From: Pseudomonas fluorescens Q2-87
Lineage (GTDB): Bacteria; Pseudomonadota; Gammaproteobacteria; Pseudomonadales; Pseudomonadaceae
Direction of reading: 5' to 3'
Length of the DNA: 64,000 nucleotides
Assembly: GCF_000281895.1 (NCBI RefSeq)
Contig: NZ_CM001558.1
Location: forward strand, 1,368,556-1,432,555
The notes beneath the pieces were generated by a model, which was not told where the DNA came from, made no database searches, and saw only the letters and a program-made list of their open reading frames with translations. Positions within the stretch are counted from its first letter, which is position 1, and every line of letters begins with the position of its first letter. Below, one piece after another: positions 21,201-30,046 of the stretch. The translations under genes were made by a program, and so were the position numbers.

Positions 21201-22643
21201 ATGACCCAAGTAGAAGTAAAAAAAACGCAGGAAAGCCTTCAGGATCGTCTCGCTCAAGTCGTTGAGTTGCTGCAGCGCCAGCGGGTCGTTGAAGACCTGA
21301 CGCATCGCCAGGAAGGTCCGCATCATGACCGGGTGGAAAACCTGGTCCACCGGCAGAATCTCGTCGAGCTGCAGCGCAAGCTCGATGACCTGCACTCTGC
21401 CGACGTCGCCTATATCCTTGAAGCGTTGCCCCTGGAAGAGCGTCTGACGGTCTGGCAGTTGGTCAAGGCTGATCGCGACGGTGACATCCTGCTCGAAGTG
21501 TCCGACTCGGTTCGTGAAACCCTGATCGCTGACATGGATGATCATGAGTTGCTGGCGGCGGCCAAGGAAATGGACGCCGACGAACTCGCCGACCTCGCGC
21601 CCGAACTGCCCCGGGACGTTGTCCACGAACTGATGGAAACCCTCGACGGCCAGCAACGTGAGCGTGTGCGCTCGGCGTTGTCCTACGACGAGGAGCAGGT
21701 CGGTGCGCTGATGGACTTCGAGATGGTGACGATCCGCGAGGACGTCAGCCTTGAAGTGGTATTGCGTTACCTGCGTCGTCTCAAGGAACTGCCGGGGCAC
21801 ACTGACAAACTTTTTGTGGTCGATTACGACGGCGTGCTGAAGGGCGTACTGCCTATCAAGCGTTTGCTCGTCAACGATCCGGAAAAGCAGGTGGCCGAAG
21901 TCATGGCCAGCGATCCGGTGAGGTTCCACCCGGACGAAGATGCGTATGACGCAGCTCAGGCGTTCGAGCGTTATGACTTGATTTCCGCTCCGGTGGTCGA
22001 CAAGAACGGCAAGCTGATCGGCCGTCTGACCATCGATGAAATGGTCGACTTGATTCGTGAGGAAAGCGAAAGCGAAGTCCTCAACATGGCCGGTTTGCGC
22101 GAAGAGGAAGACATCTTCGCCTCGGTCTGGAAATCCCTGCGTAACCGCTGGGCCTGGTTGGCAATCAACCTGATCACGGCTTTTGTTGCCTCCCGGGTCA
22201 TCGGCTTGTTCGAAGGCTCCATCGAGAAGCTGGTGGCGCTCGCGGCACTGATGCCTATCGTTGCGGGTATTGGCGGCAACTCCGGCAACCAGACCATCAC
22301 CATGATTGTCCGTGCCATGGCGCTGGATCAGGTGAGTACCGGCAATACGTCGCGATTGATGCGCAAGGAACTTGCCGTCGCCTTGATCAACGGTGTGATC
22401 TGGGGTGGGGTGATCGGCGTGGTGGCTTATCTGCTTTATGGCAGTTGGTCGCTGGGCGTGGTCATGACTGCCGCGATGACGCTCAATTTGTTGCTGGCGG
22501 CGTTGATGGGGGTCTTGATTCCCATGACCCTGGCCCGCATGGGGCGTGACCCTGCCATGGGGGCCAGCGTAATGATCACCGCCGTGACCGACAGTGGGGG
22601 GTTCTTTATTTTCCTGGGGCTGGCGACTATTTTCCTGCTCTGA
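21201..22643 (+). CDS. mgtE: Magnesium transporter MgtE
   Basis: 480 residues in the MgtE layout: N-terminal superhelical domain (about 20-140; LHSADVAYILEALPLEERL), two CBS domains (about 150-275; FVVDYDGVLKGVLPIKRLLV, VVDKNGKLIGRLTIDEMVDL), a plug helix, and about five membrane segments at the C-terminus including GGNSGNQTITMIVRAMAL, the conserved pore region. It takes up Mg2+, gated by internal Mg2+ through the CBS domains. The ATG follows GGAGTGGAG. It is monocistronic with a clear terminator. Confidence 0.94.
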   Translation: MTQVEVKKTQESLQDRLAQVVELLQRQRVVEDLTHRQEGPHHDRVENLVHRQNLVELQRKLDDLHSADVAYILEALPLEERLTVWQLVKADRDGDILLEVSDSVRETLIADMDDHELLAAAKEMDADELADLAPELPRDVVHELMETLDGQQRERVRSALSYDEEQVGALMDFEMVTIREDVSLEVVLRYLRRLKELPGHTDKLFVVDYDGVLKGVLPIKRLLVNDPEKQVAEVMASDPVRFHPDEDAYDAAQAFERYDLISAPVVDKNGKLIGRLTIDEMVDLIREESESEVLNMAGLREEEDIFASVWKSLRNRWAWLAINLITAFVASRVIGLFEGSIEKLVALAALMPIVAGIGGNSGNQTITMIVRAMALDQVSTGNTSRLMRKELAVALINGVIWGGVIGVVAYLLYGSWSLGVVMTAAMTLNLLLAALMGVLIPMTLARMGRDPAMGASVMITAVTDSGGFFIFLGLATIFLL

Positions 22644-22651
22644 ATCGTTCC

Positions 22652-22689
22652 CATGAAAAAGCCCGCCCTGTTTGGCGGGCTTTTTCATG
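22652..22689 (+). terminator. Terminator after mgtE
   Basis: CATGAAAAAGCCCGCC pairs with GGCGGGCTTTTTCATG around CTGTTT. The A and T runs on both sides make it symmetrical. Confidence 0.9.
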
Positions 22690-22724
22690 GGCGCTGGAAA
22701 GGCGGATCAGGGCCAAATCCCAGG

Positions 22725-22756
22725 CAAAAAAAAGCCAGCACGAGGCTGGCTTTAAT
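22725..22756 (-). terminator. Terminator after amrZ
   Basis: On the minus strand AAAGCCAGCC pairs with GGCTGGCTTT followed by a T run; the T run appears as eight A at 22726-22733 on the plus strand. Confidence 0.8.
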
Positions 22757-22768
22757 AAAAGGTTGCGA

Positions 22769-23095
22769 TCAGGACGCGTCTGCGGCCATTTCTGCGTCGT
22801 GCGCGATCAGCGAAACGAGAGCGTTCTGCTGGCGATGAGAAAGTTGTCGGAAACGTTGAAGCAGCTCACGCTCATGCAATGACAGCTCCGGGCTGTCCAG
22901 GCGCATGCTCAACTCTTCACCCAACGCGCCTTCCTGGATAAGGCTTTGCTCAAGGCGCGCGATGATTTCGGAGTTCATGCTGCGGTGATGATTGCGAGCC
23001 ACCTCGGCAATGCGTTCCCGCATTCCGTCTGGCAGACGTACGACGAACTTGTCAGCCGTACGGCTGGAATAAATTGCCTGTTTCAATGGGCGCAT
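22769..23095 (-). CDS. amrZ: Ribbon-helix-helix regulator AmrZ
   Basis: 108 residues, Arc-type ribbon-helix-helix protein. [20 protein letters not shown] supplies the DNA-contacting beta strand, and [18 protein letters not shown] the helices. The C-terminal half ([37 protein letters not shown]) matches the tetramerisation part of AmrZ. In Pseudomonas it represses or activates genes for flagella, exopolysaccharide and c-di-GMP turnover. About 500 bp of upstream non-coding DNA offers room for autoregulation. Confidence 0.93.
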   Translation of the reverse strand: MRPLKQAIYSSRTADKFVVRLPDGMRERIAEVARNHHRSMNSEIIARLEQSLIQEGALGEELSMRLDSPELSLHERELLQRFRQLSHRQQNALVSLIAHDAEMAADAS

Positions 23096-23602
23096 ATATT
23101 TAACCGGTTAGTTCAGGGGAGCGGTTCTCGGGATTGGCCGCGGGATGTCGAATAGGACAAGCCCAGCGGCCAAATGTTCAACCTGAATTGTTAAGAGGCC
23201 CGCATCATGCCTCAAAATTGCCAGATCATTGGCGCCAATTCTGTGACAAATTCTGATCCGGGTAAAGGCGTTATGCCAGTACCCTTCATCAAAAAATGCG
23301 GACTGGTTGGAAAAATCCACAGGTTTGCATGCTGTGACCGTCGCATCGTGTCGTTGTGCCATACCGTCTGGCGGATAACCGCAATGAAGCAAAGGCGCCT
23401 ATCGTCCTTGTCTTGTAAAGGATAGTGGCAAATGGCCGATTTACTAGCATTAGTACGCCAAGGACAGATGAGTGGTGGATGCAAGCTTCATGGGCGGCAC
23501 CATTTGCCTACACTTAAAAAGCCATGCACGACATGACAAACGCAGGGTAGGCCGTTAACATGCACGCCGTCCCGTACACCGCGTTTCTCGCGGTCGACTT
23601 GT
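23096..23602. other. Non-coding region between amrZ and tRNA-Arg(CCT)
   Basis: It should hold the amrZ promoter (read leftward). Small open frames on both strands lack ribosome sites and family resemblance. I see no hairpin with a T run and no known RNA gene, but its length is more than a single promoter needs. Confidence 0.4.
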
Positions 23603-23679
23603 GTCTCAGTAGCTCAATTGGATAGAGCATCCCCCTCCTAAGGGGAAGGTTGGCAGTTCGAACCTGCCCTGGGACACCA
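23603..23679 (+). tRNA. tRNA-Arg (anticodon CCT)
   Basis: 77 nt. Acceptor GTCTCAG pairs with CTGGGAC, U8-A9 are in place, D arm GCTCAATTGGATAGAGC, anticodon stem-loop with CCT in CCCCTCCTAAGGGG, T arm GGCAGTTCGAACCTGCC, encoded CCA. It reads AGG codons. The 3' end of this tRNA is a common integration site for genomic islands in other bacteria, but no integrase follows here. Confidence 0.95.
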
Positions 23680-23961
23680 TTATATTCAGTGGGTTAGCGT
23701 ATTCGTTGCAACCGCTCCCGCACGATCCCCTTAACGGAACACCATTCCCTGCCGATAACCTGTCGAGCCCCGTTTTCTCCAGCGTTTCGACGCGCAGGAA
23801 CAGCTCGCAATGTGCGCCGCAACACAGCCACACCAAGCGATTCGGAAAACTCCTCGATCATGGTTGGCTGATGGCTATCATCTGCGTGCTATACCGGGCT
23901 GCGACATGATGTTTCGTTGTTTGCCATTGGGTGCATCTTCTTATTTGCCTGGACATCCTCG
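23680..23961. other. Intergenic stretch before the response regulator
   Basis: 282 bases downstream of the tRNA with no gene I can support and no repeat of the tRNA 3' end nearby. The promoter of the following two-gene unit is presumably here, but I cannot assign its boxes. Confidence 0.4.
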
Positions 23962-25569
23962 ATGCTGGCGTACCACCAAAAAAGTTTTCTGATCGTCGAT
24001 GATTTCTCGGATTTCCGCAGCTCGATCCGCTCCATGCTGCGTGAGCTGGGCGTCAAGGACGTGGACACCGCCGACACCGGTGAGGTGGCGCTGCGCATGT
24101 GCTCGCAGAAACGCTATGACTTCATCTTGCAGGATTATCACCTGGGCGATGGGCGTAAGAATGGCCAGCAAGTGCTTGAAGACCTGATGGTCGAGAAGCT
24201 GATCAGCCATGAAAGTGTCTTCCTCATGGTCACCGCCGAGACCAGCCAGGCGATGGTGCTCAGTGCCTTGGAGCATGAACCCGATGCGTACCTGACCAAG
24301 CCGTTCAACCGCTCTGGCCTTGCCCAGCGGCTGGAGCGGCTGGAGCAGCGCAAAACCCTGCTCAAGCCGATCCTGCAAGCCCTCGATCGTGGCAAGCCGA
24401 TGGAAGTGCTGAACGCCTGCATCGCCCTGTGCAAGCAGGACCCGCGCTACGGGCCGTTGTGCCTGCGTTATCGGGCCGATGCGTTGCGCGACCTGAATCA
24501 GAACGAAGCCCTTGAGCGACTGTACAACTCGATCATCGCGGATCGCCCGTTGCCGTGGGCCTATGCGGGGCTGGGAAAGTTGATGTTCAAACGTGGCCAG
24601 GTGGGGCAAGCCAAGGCCGTTTATGAGAAGGCATTAAAAGTATTCCCAATGATGCCAGCGTTGTATGACGGCATGGCCGATGTGCTGGTGGCCGAAGGCG
24701 ACACGAAACAGGCGCAGAGCGTGCTGGAAGAGGCGGTGCGCCTGTCGCCGCTGGCGGTGCGCCGACAGTCGCTGCTGGGCAAGCTGGCAATGACCAACGA
24801 AGACTACGACACCGCGTCCAAGGCTTATCGCCAGGCGGTCGGGCAGGGCGCACAATCGCGCTTCAAGGACCCGGAAAGCAACCTGGGCCTGGCCCATGCG
24901 CTGATCAGCAAGGGCAGTGCGAAAGGCCTGGATACCCGCACCCGGTTGGAAATCAACACTACCCTCAGTGCGGTGGCGAAAGAAAATCTCAACGATCCGG
25001 GGTTGCAGATCCGGGCGCGGCTGATGAAAGCCACGAGTTTGCTGCTCAATGACGCCGAAACCGCCGAAAAGCTCACCGAACAGGCCATGCAGCGCCTCGA
25101 CGGCATGGAGCAGTTCATGAGCGCTGAAGCCGCGTTGCTGGTGGCCAAGCAGTTGCAGATGCTCGGCCAGGCCAGTGCCGGCGAGTCCATGCTCAAGAAC
25201 TGCGCAGAAATCTACGGCGACGATCCGACCGTGATGCAAGGCATCGCCAAGCTCACCGATGACCCGAATATTCTCAACCAGGGCAATGCCGCCGCCGAGC
25301 TGAACCGCGAAGGCGTGCGTGTCTACAAGACCGGCGACTTGCCGCAGGCGCGAGAACTGTTCCGCCGGGCCCTGAAGATGCAACCGAAGAACATCAGTAT
25401 TGCCCTGAATATGGCGCAGTCTCTGTTACACGGTACCGATACCCGTGTGGAATCGGAGCTGCTGACGGAGTGCCGCGCCTGTCTGAAACTGGTGGGCATG
25501 ATGCCCGACACCGATGCGCGTTTTGCGCGTTATCAGAAACTGCGAAGCAAGGCATTTGGCGATGAATGA
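23962..25569 (+). CDS. Response regulator with C-terminal tetratricopeptide repeats
   Basis: 535 residues. The receiver domain (about 9-125) has the acidic pair D13-D14, phospho-acceptor D58 in FILQDYHLGDG, Thr in FLMVTAETSQ and Lys in DAYLTKPFN. From about 150 to 520 the protein is helical with TPR-like units, for example AYAGLGKLMFKRGQVGQAKA and GDLPQARELFRRALKMQPKN. There is no DNA-binding domain, so output is probably by protein contact. The last 8 bp overlap a histidine kinase gene, its likely partner. The start is the Met before LAYHQKSFLIVDD; the ribosome site is weak. Confidence 0.85.
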   Translation: MLAYHQKSFLIVDDFSDFRSSIRSMLRELGVKDVDTADTGEVALRMCSQKRYDFILQDYHLGDGRKNGQQVLEDLMVEKLISHESVFLMVTAETSQAMVLSALEHEPDAYLTKPFNRSGLAQRLERLEQRKTLLKPILQALDRGKPMEVLNACIALCKQDPRYGPLCLRYRADALRDLNQNEALERLYNSIIADRPLPWAYAGLGKLMFKRGQVGQAKAVYEKALKVFPMMPALYDGMADVLVAEGDTKQAQSVLEEAVRLSPLAVRRQSLLGKLAMTNEDYDTASKAYRQAVGQGAQSRFKDPESNLGLAHALISKGSAKGLDTRTRLEINTTLSAVAKENLNDPGLQIRARLMKATSLLLNDAETAEKLTEQAMQRLDGMEQFMSAEAALLVAKQLQMLGQASAGESMLKNCAEIYGDDPTVMQGIAKLTDDPNILNQGNAAAELNREGVRVYKTGDLPQARELFRRALKMQPKNISIALNMAQSLLHGTDTRVESELLTECRACLKLVGMMPDTDARFARYQKLRSKAFGDE

Positions 25570-26254
25570 CAGCGAACAGGCCCTCGATTTTTCCACGGTG
25601 ATCGCGTCTACCGTGCACGACATGAAGAACTCCCTGACCTTGCTCATGCAGACCCATGGGCAGTGGCTGGAGCGTTTGCCGGCGCCTGAGCGCCAGTCCT
25701 CGGAGCAGGGCGTCATCGAGTTCGAGTTCGCCCATCTCAATAGCTTGCTGGTGCAACTGCTGGGGCTGTACAAGCTCGGTGTCAACCAGTTGCCGCTGCA
25801 TCCGGCCTACCATGAGCTGGACGACTTTATCGAGGCGCAGCTGGCCGGGCATCAGGACGTGTTTCGCAGCCGTGGAATCATGGCCACTTACGAAGTCGAT
25901 CCGCTTAGCCCACTGGGCTTTTTCGACCGCGAGCTGATCGCCTCGGTGCTCGACAACAGCATCAACAACGCCATTCGCCACGCGCGCCAGGCCTTGTTGA
26001 TCAGTGTGAGCGATGAGGCCGGGCAGTTGGTGCTGACCATCAACGACGATGGCGAAGGCTACCCGGCCGAGATGATCGAGCGTCAGGCCGAATATGTGCA
26101 GGGCATCAACCATAGCAGCGGTAGCACCGGACTTGGCTTGTACTTCGCTGCGCGGATCGCCGGGCTGCATCAGCGCGGCGGTGTGTGCGGGCGGACGGAA
26201 ATTGCCAATGGCGGTGTGTTGGGTGGAGGCGTGTTCCGGCTTTACCTGCCCTGA
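25562..26254 (+). CDS. Small soluble sensor histidine kinase
   Basis: 230 residues without membrane segments or a recognisable input domain. A phospho-acceptor helix has His19 in VIASTVHDMKNSLTLLM (the HDxKN form). The ATPase half shows an N box (NSINNAIRHARQ), G1 (TINDDGEGYP) and G2 (SSGSTGLGLYFAARIA). It should phosphorylate the TPR response regulator encoded directly upstream, whose stop lies inside its start (8-bp overlap). With no sensor of its own, its input may come through partner proteins, possibly the TPR region. Confidence 0.86.
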   Translation: MNDSEQALDFSTVIASTVHDMKNSLTLLMQTHGQWLERLPAPERQSSEQGVIEFEFAHLNSLLVQLLGLYKLGVNQLPLHPAYHELDDFIEAQLAGHQDVFRSRGIMATYEVDPLSPLGFFDRELIASVLDNSINNAIRHARQALLISVSDEAGQLVLTINDDGEGYPAEMIERQAEYVQGINHSSGSTGLGLYFAARIAGLHQRGGVCGRTEIANGGVLGGGVFRLYLP

Positions 26255-26369
26255 GCACGGTCGTATTGCGTAGGATTTTAATTGCCTCCGGGTGCTTGAT
26301 ATTCCGAACAGCCGAAGCCTATTTTGTACGGGTTGCCGTTCGCGGCTCGCACATAACAAGGATTGCGTC

Positions 26370-27713
26370 ATGACGACCGATGGCCAGCGTTCACTCGCGC
26401 AGCGACTGACGGGCATTGATGAGATTGAGTGTGTCACGCCGGATTTGAACGGCGTGCCGCGAGGCAAGGTAATGACCGCGGAGGGTTTCCTCGAGGGCCG
26501 GCGATTGCAGCTGGCGCGGGGTGTGCTGCTGCAATGCATCATGGGCGGTTATCCACCGTCGCGTTTCTACGGCAGCGATGACGGTGACCTGGCGCTGGTG
26601 GCGGACCCGAAGCAGATCCACCGCCTGCCCTGGAGCCAGCAGCCACGCGCCCTGGCGATTTGCGATGCGGACGAGCTGACCGGTGAAAGCTCGGCCCTTT
26701 CGACGCGCGGCCAGCTCAAGGCGGTTGTCGCTCGCTACGCCGCAATGGGCCTGGCGCCGGTCGTCGCCACTGAGCTTGAGTTCTTCGTGTTCGCTCCCAA
26801 TCCTGACCCGACCCAACCGTTCCAGCCGCCCCTGGGCCTGGACGGGCGGCGCGAGGACGGCCATTCGGCGTTCAGCATCAGTTCCAACAATGGCCTGCGC
26901 CCGTTTTTCAATGAAGTCTACGAATGCATGGCGGCGCTGGGCTTGCCGCGTGACACGTTCATGCATGAAATGGGCGTGAGCCAGTTCGAGATCAACCTGC
27001 TTCACGGCGACCCTTTGTTGCTGGCCGACCAGACCTTCCTGTTCAAGCACCTGCTCAAGGAAGTGGCGCTCAAGCACGGCCTGACGGTGGTCTGCATGGC
27101 CAAGCCACTGGCCCATACCCCGGGCAGTTCGATGCACATCCACCAGAGCGTTGTCGAATCGGTGAGCGGCCGCAATGTGTTCAGCGACGAGGCGGGCGAG
27201 CCGACGGCGGCCTTCCGGCATTTCATCGGTGGGCAACAGGCCTGTCTCGCGGATTTCACTGCGTTGTTCGCGCCGAACGTGAATTCCTACCAGCGCCTGT
27301 GCCATCCGTTTGCATCGCCGAATAACGCCTGTTGGTCTTATGACAATCGTTCGGCCGGCTTGCGAATCCCCGCGAGTTCGCCAGTGGCCCGTCGGGTCGA
27401 GAACCGCTTGCCCGGGGCTGATGCCAACCCCTACCTGGCGATTGCCGCCAGCCTGGCCGCCGGGCTCTACGGCATCGAGCATCACTTGGAGCCGAGCGCC
27501 GCGATCCAGGGCGAATTCCAAGTGCCGGATAATCTTTCCCTGCCATGTACCTTACATGCTGCCCTTGAGCGTCTGAAGCGTAGTCAACTGGCGAAGGAAC
27601 TGTTCGGTGCGGAGTTCATCGAAGGCTACATCGCTTCAAAAACCCTGGAACTGACCAGTTTCTTTGATGAAATCACTCCCTGGGAGCGGCGTGTTCTAGC
27701 GGCCCAGGCATAA
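26370..27713 (+). CDS. Glutamine synthetase-like ligase (gamma-glutamylpolyamine synthetase family)
   Basis: 447 residues, GlnA superfamily. Landmarks are VTPDLNGVPRGKVMTAEGF at the N-terminus, VVATELEFFVFAPNP with metal-binding Glu residues, AKPLAHTPGSSMHIHQSVVE with the conserved His, and NRSAGLRIPASSPVARRVEN of the ATP/Arg region. Length and the NGVPRGK start resemble PuuA/PauA-type enzymes that ligate glutamate to polyamines or other amines, not the housekeeping enzyme (no adenylylation loop seen). The amine substrate cannot be told from sequence. AAGGA lies before the ATG. An MFS transporter follows. Confidence 0.82.
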   Translation: MTTDGQRSLAQRLTGIDEIECVTPDLNGVPRGKVMTAEGFLEGRRLQLARGVLLQCIMGGYPPSRFYGSDDGDLALVADPKQIHRLPWSQQPRALAICDADELTGESSALSTRGQLKAVVARYAAMGLAPVVATELEFFVFAPNPDPTQPFQPPLGLDGRREDGHSAFSISSNNGLRPFFNEVYECMAALGLPRDTFMHEMGVSQFEINLLHGDPLLLADQTFLFKHLLKEVALKHGLTVVCMAKPLAHTPGSSMHIHQSVVESVSGRNVFSDEAGEPTAAFRHFIGGQQACLADFTALFAPNVNSYQRLCHPFASPNNACWSYDNRSAGLRIPASSPVARRVENRLPGADANPYLAIAASLAAGLYGIEHHLEPSAAIQGEFQVPDNLSLPCTLHAALERLKRSQLAKELFGAEFIEGYIASKTLELTSFFDEITPWERRVLAAQA

Positions 27714-27728
27714 CGAACCGTCGCATTC

Positions 27729-27750
27729 GGGCTATCTTTCAAGATAGCCC
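27729..27750 (+). repeat. Intercistronic hairpin between the ligase and MFS genes
   Basis: GGGCTATCTT pairs perfectly with AAGATAGCCC across a two-base centre. It is followed by TTACTC, not a T run, so it is unlikely to be an efficient terminator; mRNA processing or stabilisation is an alternative. Confidence 0.6.
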
Positions 27751-27782
27751 TTACTCAACTCAAGGAGCCGCTCGGAACGTCG

Positions 27783-29144
27783 ATGCGCCAAATCTGGAAA
27801 CCTTTTCGAGCGCTTTATTTCGCCTCGCTGATGATGTTGATCGGCTCGGGCCTCCTGAGTACTTACCTGGCCTTGCGCCTGGCCGCCGACCATGTGGACA
27901 GCCTCTGGGTCGGTGCGCTGATGGCGGCCAACTATTTCGGCCTGGTACTGGGCGGCAAGATCGGCCACCGGCTGATTGCCCGCGTCGGACATATCCGTGC
28001 CTATTCGGCCTGCGCCGGGATCGTCGGTGCCGCGGTGCTGGGCCACGGTCTGGTGGACTGGCTGCCGGCGTGGATCGTGCTGCGGATGATTGTCGGCCTC
28101 GGCATGATGTGCCAATACATGGTCATCGAGAGCTGGCTCAACGAACAGGCCGACGCCAAGCAGCGCGGCGCGGTATTCAGCGGCTACATGATCGCCTCGT
28201 ACTTGGGGCTGGTGCTGGGGCAGCTGATTCTGGTCATGCATCCGGCCCTGGGCCTGGAGCTGTTGATGCTGGTGGCGCTGTGTTTCGCCCTGTGCCTGGT
28301 CCCGGTGACGCTGACGCGGCGGATTCACCCGGCGCCGTTGCATCCGGCGCCGATGGAGCCGCGCTTTTTTATCAAGCGTGTGCCGCAGTCGTTGAGTACG
28401 GTGTTGGGCGCGGGGCTGATCGTCGGTTCGTTCTATGGCCTGGCACCGCTGTACGCGTCTCAGCAGGGGCTATCGACCGAGCAGGTGGGTCTGTTCATGG
28501 GTAGCTGCATTTTTGCCGGCTTGCTGGTGCAGTGGCCGCTGGGCTGGCTGTCCGACCGTTACGACCGGGCACTGCTGATCCGTTGCTTTGCGCTGTGCCT
28601 GGCAGTCTGTGCCTTGCCGCTGGCGATCCTGCCGCAGGTGCCCTTGGAGGTGCTGTTCGTCGCCGGGTTCTTCTGTTCGCTGGTCCAGTTCTGCCTGTAT
28701 CCGCTGGCAGTGGCTTTTTCCAACGACCACGTAGAAGGTGATCGGCGGGTGTCGCTGACGGCAATGCTGCTGGTGACTTATGGCGTTGGCGCCAGCATTG
28801 GGCCGTTGGCCGCAGGGGTGCTGATGAAACTGTTCGGCAGTCAGATGCTGTATGGTTTTTTTGCCTTCTTCGCGCTGGTGCTGGTATGGCGGATCCGGCC
28901 GAAAGCGGTGACCAATCTGCACCAGGTCGACGATGCACCGCTGCATCACGTCGCCATGCCAGACAACATGACCAGTTCACCTTTGGTGGCGTGTCTCGAT
29001 CCACGGGTTGACGAACAGGTCGTGCAGGAGCAGATGCAGGCCTCGCCCAGCCCGGACGTCGAGCCGGAGCCGGAGCTGGAACCGGTCACCGAGGGGGCTG
29101 CGGACGAGCCGCCACCCTCCGATTTCACTCAGGCCAGGCCTTAA
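27783..29144 (+). CDS. MFS transporter
   Basis: 453 residues with about twelve hydrophobic segments in two halves. The A-loop-like GGKIGHRLIARVGHIRAYS after helix 2 and GWLSDRYDRALLIRC after helix 8 are MFS signatures. A hydrophilic tail of about 70 residues (after RPKAVTNLHQ), rich in Pro and Glu (VEPEPELEPV), extends into the cytoplasm. It resembles the YcaD-like branch of the superfamily; the substrate is unknown. It lies 69 bp after the glutamine-synthetase-like gene in the same direction and may import a compound handled by that enzyme. Confidence 0.85.
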   Translation: MRQIWKPFRALYFASLMMLIGSGLLSTYLALRLAADHVDSLWVGALMAANYFGLVLGGKIGHRLIARVGHIRAYSACAGIVGAAVLGHGLVDWLPAWIVLRMIVGLGMMCQYMVIESWLNEQADAKQRGAVFSGYMIASYLGLVLGQLILVMHPALGLELLMLVALCFALCLVPVTLTRRIHPAPLHPAPMEPRFFIKRVPQSLSTVLGAGLIVGSFYGLAPLYASQQGLSTEQVGLFMGSCIFAGLLVQWPLGWLSDRYDRALLIRCFALCLAVCALPLAILPQVPLEVLFVAGFFCSLVQFCLYPLAVAFSNDHVEGDRRVSLTAMLLVTYGVGASIGPLAAGVLMKLFGSQMLYGFFAFFALVLVWRIRPKAVTNLHQVDDAPLHHVAMPDNMTSSPLVACLDPRVDEQVVQEQMQASPSPDVEPEPELEPVTEGAADEPPPSDFTQARP

Positions 29145-29150
29145 GCGGGC

Positions 29151-29196
29151 ATAAAAAAACGGGCAATCCCTTCGCGAGGATTGCCCGTTTTTTCAT
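29151..29196. terminator. Bidirectional terminator between the MFS gene and ycgR
   Basis: AAAAAAACGGGCAATCC pairs with GGATTGCCCGTTTTTT around CTTCGCGA. It has A and T runs on both sides and separates two convergent genes. Confidence 0.92.
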
Positions 29197-29207
29197 GTGC
29201 TCGGAAA

Positions 29208-29954
29208 TCAGAGGTCGTCTTTATCGAAACGACGGGCTTCACGCTGGAGCTGGTAGACAAAACGCTCGACCTGTCGTTGCACCAGGCCGCTGATGTTGTG
29301 GAAGCGAACGCCGGCGAAGGTGGTGTTGAATCGCTCTTCAAAATGCAGGTAACGCAGCTCGACCGGCGCGGTCATGTTGCCAAAGGGCAGGGCGGCGATG
29401 AAACGCTCGTAGACCTGGCCCAATTGCAGGCGTTCGGTAATGTCGCCGTCAAAGCGCAGCTTGCAACCGGTGGCGGAAATATCCAGCAGCTTACCGTTTA
29501 CCGCCGACTTGAGCTTATCGCCACCGAGCTCGACGTTCACCAGTTGCGCCAGCTTCAGGGCAGCGCGGAAGGCGTTGCGACGCTGGTGGTAAACCACTTC
29601 GTCGGGCAGGGCGCCGCGGTAGCAGCGACCGTCGCTGGATTCCTTGATGGTGAACGGGCCGTTGCCGTCCCACGCGATGCGCACGCCGTCATGGAAACCC
29701 TCGACCCGAAACGGCTCGCCCGCCTGCAGGAAGCGCTCGCCATCCCTGGGGATCATTTCATCCAGGGCGATGGTGTTGTTGTCGCGATCGATATCCACCA
29801 GGTAGCTTTGGAAGCGCTGGGTGCGTTCATGGAAGGTAATGATCAGCGGGTCGTGGCTATCTTGAAGCATCCGCAGGTTGCCGGCGATTTCCAGGGGCGT
29901 CGAGAGGACCTTGGGGGGCTGCGGAGCATCATCCGCGCTTGAGTCGTTGAACAC
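29208..29954 (-). CDS. ycgR: Flagellar brake protein YcgR (PilZ domain)
   Basis: 248 residues. The N-terminal YcgR domain (about 20-115) is followed by a PilZ domain (about 120-240) with both c-di-GMP contacts: R126-x3-R130 (QRRNAFR) and D158-x-S-x-x-G163 ([11 protein letters not shown]). With c-di-GMP bound, YcgR slows the flagellar motor. It is the last gene of flgA-flgM-flgN-ycgR on the minus strand, 92 bp after flgN. Confidence 0.92.
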   Translation of the reverse strand: MFNDSSADDAPQPPKVLSTPLEIAGNLRMLQDSHDPLIITFHERTQRFQSYLVDIDRDNNTIALDEMIPRDGERFLQAGEPFRVEGFHDGVRIAWDGNGPFTIKESSDGRCYRGALPDEVVYHQRRNAFRAALKLAQLVNVELGGDKLKSAVNGKLLDISATGCKLRFDGDITERLQLGQVYERFIAALPFGNMTAPVELRYLHFEERFNTTFAGVRFHNISGLVQRQVERFVYQLQREARRFDKDDL

Positions 29955-30046
29955 GGTGGGTCAATCTCCAGGCAAAATACGACTACGAATGGCCAGCATT
30001 TTGCCAGCATGTATCGCGCGTTGATAGTGCGCAGCCATGGTTCGTT

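Noticed and set aside
23108..23392. 94-codon frame on the minus strand between amrZ and the tRNA
   Set aside because: No ribosome site, no family likeness, unusual composition; probably chance. The region is reported as non-coding instead.
23603..23961. tRNA-Arg(CCT) as a genomic-island attachment site
   Set aside because: No integrase, no direct repeat of the tRNA 3' end nearby, and conserved chromosomal genes on both sides.
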